The notes under the pieces are model-generated. The model was not told the origin of the DNA. It was given only the letters and a program-made list of their open reading frames with translations, and did no database searches. This document shows, one piece after another, positions 55,750 through 64,000 of a stretch of 64,000 bases of DNA. A program made the translations under genes and the position numbers. The DNA is from Panax quinquefolius. Taxonomy: Eukaryota; Streptophyta; Magnoliopsida; Apiales; Araliaceae. The stretch lies in assembly GCA_020205615.1 (NCBI GenBank), contig CM035168.1:125622795-125686794 (forward strand), given 5' to 3'. How positions within the stretch are numbered: position 1 is the stretch's first letter; each line of letters begins with the position of its first letter.

Positions 55750-58700
55750 GGAGATCGGGGAATAGAACTAGGAGGGAGAGACGAGTAAATCCTTCATCTA
55801 GTGTGTCCTACCTAAGCTTATTTGTTAGTTGGTCGGTCATATAGGGATATTATGTGATATATTGATTTCCTTAATTAACCCTTGTTTTATATGATTTGAG
55901 AATGTCGATCGAGAATATTAACAATAGAAATGAGACCGTGGAGATGCTCACTACTCACCAACGAGGAGAACGTCAACAGTGGCAATGTTCCTCCCGTGAA
56001 CAACACCATCGAAAGCGATGATGAACGAGGGGATGTTTAGAAGTTTTTGCGCTTCATGCAAAAATCGATTTGTGGAAACTTCGTGTTCAAAATACTGAGG
56101 AGAAAATGATAGCAATTCACGGGTTGTCACAAACAAGCGCTTCAAAGAGTTGGGACCACCGAATTTAAGGGAAAGCGAGATCCGATCATGGCGGAAACAT
56201 GGTCAAACAAATTACCAAGATATTCGATGTCTTGGGATGCACGGAGAACAGAAGGTTCCATTCGCCACCTTTATGTTCCGTGGCGAAGGCGGACATCGGT
56301 GGGAGTCTGAAGCGTACTCCATCCAAATACGCACTCAAAGATGTCTTGGGAGACGCTTTGAAGCTATTTAATGACAAATACTTTCACGAAAGTGTTCGTC
56401 TATACGAAGGAAGTGGAGTTCATCGATTAGAACAAAACAACACGACGGTGTCTCAAAGACGAGGCAAAGTTTGCGAGTTATCCGTGTTCAGACCTCATTT
56501 GGTAGAGAATGAGGAACGATGACGCGGATGTTTCTTAGAGGTTTGAAACCCCAAGATACGTCAAGATCTCATTTCTCATAAACTTTCTCTCTATTCAGAT
56601 GTTATAAATGTGGCTCAATTATTAGAGCGAGATAACGAAAGTACGACCAACCGAGGGACCACAACCGGATCGTACGTAGATAGCGATCAATGTAATAATG
56701 ATAACTCATGAGAAAGAAAGCAGACGGACAAAAATGGTTACCACTCGGTGGTAATCATGGCCATGAAAATAGAAGAAGCGAGTCGGAGGAGATTTTAAAA
56801 GAGGAGATTTAACAACGACCATGCGAAGACGACAACGGTCAAGAAGAATCGGTTCTAAGGAGGAGAACGACCACCGGTCGTATATGCTACAAATTCGGAA
56901 AAGAGGGACATATCACCAAAACGCCCACAACAGTTCAAGGTATGCTATAATTGTGGAAAGGAAGGACATATCGCCGAGATTATACAAGAATAAACCTAGT
57001 TCAATGAGGATTTATGACTCAAAAGATCGTCCCAAAAAAGTCAAAGTCAACGATTCCGGAAGAGCGTTTGTTGTGGATCGGTCATAATGCGAGAACCCAA
57101 ACGAGGTGATCACGGTAAACTATTTATAAATTCTTGCGAAGTTTATACCTTACTTGATAATTCTTTACCCATTCATTTATCTCTCCGCATGCTCAACGTT
57201 TAAACTTGACTCGGAGAAATTAGACTTTGACATATCTGTGGAAACTCCGCTAGGAGAAACTTTCATCACATCCACTATTTATAAATCTTGTTTGATTCAA
57301 GTTGGCACCATTACTTACCATTGACCTTATCTCTTTAAAGATACTTGCTTTTGATGTGATTTTAGGGATTGATTGGTTAACTACTCATCATGCCAAAATT
57401 GATTGTTTTCGTAAGGTTGTTAGTTTTCATATTCCTAACCAACCTGTTGTATGCGAATTCAAGCAACTAAACCATTAAAATCGATCACCGCCATATCTAA
57501 TCATAAAGCTATTCGTTTATTAAAAACGGATGTCAAGCTTTCTTAGCCCATGTTATGGATTTGAATAAAGACACGCCAAATTTGAATAATATTCTGTTGT
57601 TATTGACTTTCCGACGATTTCAAGAACTTCCGCCTCACCCCGTAACGTGAAGTTGAATTCTTTATTGATCTTGAACTCGGTACAAAGCCTATTTCTAAAA
57701 CCCCATATCGAATGGCTCCTATTGAACTTCAGAGTTAAAGGTCCAACTACAGAATTGTTGGACATCGATTTCATTCGGCCCTAAGACATCTCCTTGGGGT
57801 GCTCCTGCTTTTATTTGTAAAGAAGAAGAAAGACGGGAGTATGCGACTTTGTATTGACTATCTGGAATTGAACCATGTCACCATCAAGAATAGGTATCCT
57901 CTACCTCGTATTGATGACTTGTTTGACCCCATTCAGAGGGCACAATTCTTTTCAAAAATCGATCTTCGCTCGGATATCATCACCAAGATTAGAATCGAGG
58001 ATATTCCAAAGACCGCCTTGAAACTCCTGTATGGGCATTATGAATTCTTAGTCATGTCTTTCGGACTAACTAATGCTCCTGCGGCTTTCATGGATATGAT
58101 GAACCGAGTATTCAAGGAATATTTGGATCAATTCGTTGTTGTCTTTATTGATGACATCCTCATATATTCCAAAAGTCGTGAAGATCATGAGCACCATTTT
58201 CGTTTGGTACTCCAAAGGCTTCGTGAAAACCAACTATATGCCAAATTGAAGAAATGCGAGTTCGGCTTGAGGAAGTAGCATTCCTTGGGCACGTGGTGTC
58301 GAAACATGGAGTATCTGTTGATCCGTGAAGATTGAAGCAATACAAAGTTAGAAGCAACCGAAGTCGGTGGATCAAGACGTAGCTTTTTGGGCCTAGTTGG
58401 TTATTATCGGAGATTCGTGGGAAGGGTTTTCTCGAATCGCTACTCCATTAACTCAAATTAACTTCGGAAGGATACAAAATTCGTTTGGAGTGAAGAATGC
58501 GAGAAGAGTTTCCAAGAGCTTAAGAGGAGACTTATTTCTAAGACTGTTCTAACAATACCATCCGGTTCGGATGGATTTGTTATCTACAAATGATGCTTCG
58601 TGCAAAGGGTTAGGATGTGTTCTCATGCAACGTGGAAAGTCATAGCCTATGTCTCATGCGACAACTTAAAGAGTATGAGAGAAATTATCCTACTTCATGA

Positions 58701-60400
58701 TCTAGAGTCATAAGCAATCGTTTCATGCTTAAAAATATGGAGGCACTATCTATATGGGGAGAAAGTGGAGATATATTCGCACCATAAAAGCCTTAAATAT
58801 TTCTTCACTCAAAAAAACTCAACATGCTAAGCAATGACGTTGGCTCGAGCTATTGAAAGACTACGACCACACTATTCAATACCATCCCGGTAAAGTTTAA
58901 CGTGGTAATGACGCATTGAGTAGAAAGATCATATATCTTTGGGAACGAGTGCGATGATGTCAAGTATACGACAGAGCCAACTTTAATAGAAAAGTTAAGG
59001 TTGCTCGCCACCCGCATCTTGGAAATTGATGCGTATGAAGAAGAAAGTACAAGAAGGAGCTATTCCTAAGCGAGAATTGATGAAGAAGGAATACTTGAGT
59101 CCACTCTAGACTTTGTGTTCCTAACGACTTTGATTTGAAGTACAAGATTATGATGGAGGCACACAATACACCATTTGCAATCCATCTCGGAAGTACTAAA
59201 ATGTATCGTGATCTCCGACATACATTTTGGTGGAACAATATGAAGAGAGATTGCAAAGTTTATCTCGATGTGTTTAACTTGCCTAACGTGTAAAGGCGAG
59301 CATCTTGTACCTAAGGGTCCGTTGCAACCACTTGAGATTCGGAATGGAAGTGGGAACACATTACTATGGATTTCATTCACGGTCTTCCTACTACGGTTTC
59401 TCAAGGCATCAATGCTATTTGGGTTATTGTTGATAGATTAACCAAGTCTCCGCTTTCATTTCTTGCCGACACGGAGACTTATTCCTCGAACGCCTTGCTA
59501 GTATGTATGTGAATGAGATTGTAAGGTTGCATGGCATGCCAAGATCCATAGTTTCGGATCGCGACCCAAGATTCACTTCAAGATTTTGGGTTAGCTTAAA
59601 AAGCTATGGCACGCAGATTGCGATTTAGTTCAAAGATACCATCCCCAAACCAGACGACAATCGAGAGAGGATCTATTCAAACTCTTGAAGATCTATTAAG
59701 ACTCAGGTCCTGAACTTCAAGGGTAGTTGGGATAAGTATTTACCATCGGTGGAATTCTCCTACAACAACAAAGCTTATCGTAGCAAGTATAGGTGTGGCT
59801 CCATTTGAGCATTATATGGACGAAAATGTCGTTCTCCAATATGTTGGGATGAGGTGGGTGAAGCAACATTGTTGGGACCCGAAAGTTAAGACGTATGACT
59901 CACCGAAAAGATCCAAATGATTCGATAACGATATACAAATGGCACAAGATCGACAAAAGAGTTATGCGGATCTTCATCGAAAGGACGTGGAATTTAGTGT
60001 AGGGGATCATGTATTGTTGCATGAAGTCATTTGGAAGGGAGTTACAAGATTTGGGAAGAGAGAGAAAGCTCAATCCACGATTTATCGGTCCATTTCAAAT
60101 TCTTGACCGAGTAGGAAATGTAGCCTATAGACTTGCGCATTACTCCAGTATGTCTCGTGTTCATAATGTGTTTCACATATCCGCATTTCAGAAATATGTG
60201 AAAGACCCGAACCACGTTATCGAGTTAGAACCGGACGAGATAAATTAAGACTTAACGTATGAGGAGGTACTGCAAGAGATCTTGGATAGGAAGGAGCATG
60301 TCCTACGCCAAGCAAAGGTCATACCACAAGTTAAAGTTTTATGGAGGAATCATGCTATATAGAGGAAATGACACGAATTGAAACGAAATGAAAGCGAAGT
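55750..60400 (+). pseudogene. Chromovirus gag-pol remnant
   Basis: Gag: 56170-56520 (DVLGDALKLFNDKYFHESVR, ELSVFRPHLVENEE) with two adjacent zinc-knuckle remnants at 56885-56990 (CYNCGKEGHIAEI). Protease: 57130-57480; LLDNSLPIHLS replaces the LLDTGS active site, so the catalytic motif is lost, while ILGIDWL is kept. RT: 57800-58278, [33 protein letters not shown] and the catalytic box [13 protein letters not shown]. RNase H: about 58440-58930 (DASCKGLGCVLMQ and ALSRK traces). Integrase: 59090-59680, [20 protein letters not shown] and [13 protein letters not shown]-terminus: 60009-60248, LNPRFIGPFQILDRVGNVAY. Chromodomain-like tail: 60250-60360, LTYEEVLQEILDRKEHVLRQ. At least ten frame changes are needed to read through. 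Confidence 0.9.
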
Positions 60401-60457
60401 ATCCTCACCTTTTCAAACACTGCAGTATCGACGTCCAATTTCGAGGACGAAATTTCA

Positions 60458-60471
60458 TAAGAAGGGGAGGT
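60458..60471 (+). other. Polypurine tract of the chromovirus
   Basis: AAGAAGGGGAGGT lies directly before the TGTAAGACC start of the 3' LTR. Confidence 0.8.
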
Positions 60472-63257
60472 TGTAAGACCCCGAAAATTTTTTAAATAAA
60501 AAGGAATTTCCTTTATTTATTATTTTGAAATAGTAAGGGTTGATTTGATTAATGTGGATAGTTAAGGGTTAAATACGCAAATATTTCAAAATAAGCAAGT
60601 GGTTATAAAATATTCATTGTTGTCGGGGAATATTCGTTTGGTCGTGGAATATTCGATGACTATTCGGAATATTCGCATGCGACCGTAAGCAGACCATGTG
60701 TAGGGCCCCATAACTGAAAAGCGATTGGATGAAGAAAATGACAAATATAAGTTGTTTTTAAATAACTACAGTAGTTGTTACCGCAATTATCTTGTTGGAA
60801 TACCCTCCATGGTTAAAACACACTAATACGCGTTGTTGAGCAAGAAGACACCAGTATTGCACCAATTATTGATTCTTACGTAAGAAGGCACTACTCAATA
60901 ATGGTTACGATAATTACTGCTCAAAGATTTTATTGAGTTAATAATTCTTTGCGTTGATATTTTATATTCATTGTTGTTTCAATAATTGTCATTACACAAG
61001 ATTTTTCATTATCGAAGCAATAATTCATATTATCCTAATAATATTATTAGATAAAATTATTGGCAATGTCTAGAAAGTTCATCTAAGGAGAGGTTTGGTC
61101 ACCTAATCATGCGCCAAGAAGAAAGAAATTCTTATCGAAAGCCCTCTTCCTGAAACTACCGTTATCAATATTGTGATTCGTAATATTATTTGTGAATAAT
61201 TAATTATTGATTTATATGATGAGAAAATATTGATTTTATGTGGATATAGATGGAGAAAATTTTAAAAATGACAATTGTTGAAAATTAATATTTTATCTTT
61301 TTCGATAAAATAATTCATTTAAATATATTATTTTAATAATATATTAACGGTGATATTTTTACAACGAATGTGGGATATATGAGTATACGAGGAGGAAGAG
61401 TATTTTTGTTGCAATAAATGTTTAAAACATGTTAAACATGCTCATGGGACCCCATTTATCGAATCGAAATTTGATTATAACACATAAAATTGCCCGTTTG
61501 TGGATTTCGGTCAATTTCTATTTGGAATTTGGAAAACTTTCTTCTCGCAAAGTTGTAGAGAATTGAATTTCCTATAAAAATTCGCGAGATTCAATTTTCT
61601 GATGAAAGGGCTATTTATTATGAATTATTGAAGTTCAAGTTCAAATAATTAATTTTTGAAAGTTTAAAATAATTTAAATTACAAAAACGTTTTTCTTACT
61701 TTTTGAGAGGTGGGCTACATGTGTGGCTGATGGTTGAGTGTGCGTGATGAGGATTTTGAAAAAATATAATAATATTTAATAAATTTTCTGCTTTTGGTGT
61801 TCTAAGCAATTTCCTATAAATAGGGTCTTTAGGTTAAATTGAAAATCACACCGTAAACCCAAGTTTTCTCTCTATATTATCGAGCGTATTCTTATGAGTA
61901 TTTTGAGTATACTTTGAGTATTGCTAGACGGTGCAAGTTCCTTCAAAGACTATACCCTAGATTCTAGCTGTAAATCTTGATCTTTCGAGGTAAGTGAATA
62001 TTATTTTTTCAGAATGATATTATTTCTTCAATATCATTATAATTGAAATGTCGATCCAAGTTTTATCAAATTTGGAACTTTTTCATGTATTGGAGTTACT
62101 TATTCATGGGTTACTATTCATGAGTTACTATTCACGATTACTATTCATGAGTTATTATTCACGAAGTTACTATTCACGAGTACTATTCATGAAGCGTGAA
62201 GATGTTTTTTGTGGAATTTCTATCTTTTGGTGTTTGAGTTACTATTCACGATACTCGGCACTATTCACGATATCTGATCTATTCAATAGAAAAATAAAAT
62301 TTCTTCTTTTCGTCTAAAACATCTATTCGGATACTAACTCGATTGATCCATATTTTGATCATTCTTGAATTTTACACCACTATGATTATTTTTGAGGTAT
62401 TTTTGACGTGGATAAAACCAAGTACGAATCCTTAATCCTTAATCCTTGTCATTTTGTTTCACTGGATTCGTTTTTAAAAAAATATTTTTCATCATCCTCG
62501 CCTTAAATGATGATATTATGGAATATCTTTGGCCCAGTAGTGCAAAGATAAATGATTTCTTAAGAATATCTTTGGCCCAGAAGTGCAAAGATGAATGATT
62601 TCTAAAGAATATCTTTGGCCAGTAGTCGCAGATGAAATGCAGTGTTTAAATGAATACATGACTAATCGATGAATATCTTTGGCCCAGAGTGCAAAGATGA
62701 ATATTTGATTCCGAGATGTATATTGATTGATGTTACAGGGATAAAAGATAGACGATGAACTTTTAAATTCATACATGTAAGATAGTAGTTTGCATTCTCT
62801 ACTTAACTCTTCTTAACTAATGAATTATTATTTCACTGCGAATATTGATTTAAAATTTGTTGTCTATCAGTATTCTATTATATTTTTCCTCGTTGAAGAC
62901 TAACGATAATTTGTTGTATATTATCTTAGTCATAATATTCTTTATCGAGCTAGTTGAGCTCACCCTTTTCCTTTTTGTTCCATTTTTCTCAGGAGGCGAG
63001 AATATAAAATGAAAGACGTAGCCTGGGTATGGAATGAAGGTTTTAGAAAGGATTGTTTAGTAGTCCTCACCATTTTGTAAAATAATGTATCAATAAATGT
63101 GATGAGGATTTATTTGAGTATAGATATTGCTAGAAGATAATATTTGTATTCAAACTCACAGTTTCTTTTATCATTGTAATAATAAAGTTGTAGTTGTTTA
63201 CATTTATGTATTGACAACTCAGAATAGGTGATGTATACCTATTTTGGGGGCGTCACA
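60472..63257 (+). repeat. 3' LTR of the chromovirus (2.8 kb)
   Basis: Collinear with the 5' LTR through its whole length. It has a TATA box at 61815-61822, the TTACTATTCACGA minisatellite at 62095-62190 and tandem ATCTTTGG...CAAAGATG units at 62520-62700. Differences from the 5' LTR are concentrated in short clusters. Confidence 0.92.
61815..61822 (+). promoter_or_regulatory. TATA box in chromovirus 3' LTR
   Basis: TATAAATA in the same context as 54259 (CAATTTCC upstream, GGGT downstream). Confidence 0.6.
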
Positions 63258-64000
63258 AATACTCCTTCCAGCAATAAGGGTTGGCATGAGAAGTGGTTTT
63301 TCATCACGGGACCTAAGATCTCTTCTCTTCCAGACTGGACTACCTCTGACCAGGTCTCTGCTGACTTTGGAGACATATCCAAGAAACAAAGTGAGGAGAT
63401 GGCAGACTTCTTGAGGAAGATTCCTCCAAAAGAATGGAGTTTCACACTTCTGACCAAACAAGCCTGGTTATACAACCACAAATGTAAGTTTTGAATAACT
63501 TTGTAACATAATTTCTGAGCTATATAAGTGATACAGGTTCTGATACGTGGTTTTTTGCAGTGTCTCTGATCAAACCGACTCCCCTGGAGGTGAGAGACCT
63601 GGAAGATTTTTTGGCAGGGATGAATGCAGATGCAAGTGAAGAGCATCCGGCCGAAGAATCTTCCCAGGTTAACCCCCCTACTGCCGACCCACCAACTTCT
63701 TCCCTTCAAACTGACGAACCTCAAACTGACGAACCCAACATACCCGAAGAAAACCTCAGACCTCGCCGAAGAAAGAGATCCGCCAAACGATCCAAAACCA
63801 CCCAATCAGAAACAAACCCTGAAAGTGACCCTGAAACACTTCCCGAAGCAACCCCCCAAACAACCTTCTCAACCAATCCCAATCCTCCAACCTCTGAACC
63901 TACCCCGGTGAGGAGGAGCCTACTCGATATTCCTTTGCACGATCAGACAAAGGTCCTTCGTGTAAAGAAAATAAGAACCAAGATAACCCCCTGACTGCCG

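Larger units (their letters stand above)
52915..63257 (+). mobile_element. Ty3/gypsy chromovirus (Tekay/Del type), 10.3 kb, decayed
   Basis: LTRs 52915-55715 and 60472-63257 begin TGTAAGACC; the 3' copy ends GGGCGTCACA. A degenerate primer-binding site follows the 5' LTR and a purine tract (AAGAAGGGGAGGT) precedes the 3' LTR. The internal order is gag, protease, RT, RNase H, integrase, chromodomain-like tail. The integrase downstream of RT defines Ty3/gypsy, and the tail and long LTRs fit Tekay/Del. The flanks are AATCT and AATAC, an imperfect 5-bp duplication. Many frameshifts are present, so it is inactive as sequenced. Confidence 0.92.
52305..63994 (+). pseudogene. Putative plant-transposon/gag-like protein gene, split by a chromovirus
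   Basis: 5' part: an ATG at 52305 (MVTKTSSQNSPLRATPIKIA), then a stop after 26 codons and frame changes. A conserved segment, FALPLHVFIITLLGFIGVGF then CHELGITPPSISS (about 52655-52810), resembles the N-terminus of plant 'putative gypsy type transposon' proteins. The chromovirus 52915-63257 interrupts it. The 3' part resumes with SSNKGWHEKWFFITGPKISS. A clean GT-AG intron (63484-63560) preserves phase, giving NHKLSLIKPTPLEVRDLE across the junction. The gene ends with a low-complexity Pro/Thr/Glu-rich and basic tail and a stop at 63994. The 3' exons are open while the 5' part is damaged. It may be the N-terminal ORF of the element whose LTR starts at 51298. Confidence 0.6.

Noticed and set aside
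63239..63805. A 188-codon minus-strand open frame.
   Set aside because: It is antisense to the spliced plus-strand exons, which have a phase-consistent intron and a recognisable domain. The minus frame has no motif.

Overview
This window is nuclear DNA from a flowering plant, most likely a eudicot. It is AT-rich and contains spliced genes with GT-AG introns, long (TA)n tracts, and many plant transposable elements: Ty1/copia, Ty3/gypsy chromovirus, CACTA, MITEs and a Mutator-like foldback. It also carries an endogenous pararetrovirus fragment. The species cannot be named from sequence alone. Only two host genes look intact, both on the minus strand: a four-exon class-I glutamine amidotransferase of the gamma-glutamyl peptidase type (1956-3505, 252 aa) and a two-exon GDP-L-fucose synthase (49865-50960, 320 aa).

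Layout. 1-1955: AT-rich intergenic DNA. 1956-3614: gamma-glutamyl peptidase gene and its promoter. 3615-5880: intergenic, with a duplicated hairpin unit and a MITE-like element. 5880-22240: nested transposons. A SIRE-type LTR relic is split by a 595-bp non-autonomous CACTA element. Next to it, a larger CACTA element is interrupted by a full-length but decayed Ty1/copia element (8971-18072, 5-bp target duplication), a second small CACTA element (18530-19523, 3-bp duplication) and a lone gypsy-type LTR. 22240-28800: intergenic DNA with MITE-like inverted repeats. 28804-38728: an end-to-end CACTA element with 3-bp flanking duplications. It holds decayed TNP2-type and Transposase_24-type genes, and the second gene has a 167-bp tandem array in an intron. 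38730-46280: mostly non-coding DNA with a 1.49-kb Mutator-like palindrome and a striking miR171-complementary site with a 3-nt central bulge. 46290-49100: a broken caulimovirid (pararetrovirus) fragment on the minus strand. 49865-50960: GDP-L-fucose synthase. 51298-63994: a decayed retroelement or plant-transposon gene split by a 10.3-kb Tekay/Del-type chromovirus (52915-63257).

Almost all mobile-element coding sequence is broken by stops and frameshifts, so the window mainly records successive insertions. The observations most worth follow-up are the possible miR171 target mimic, the Mutator-like foldback as an siRNA source, the intronic 167-bp array as a possible satellite seed, and an unusual clustering of LTR differences at CAG/CTG positions, which may be an assembly artefact.
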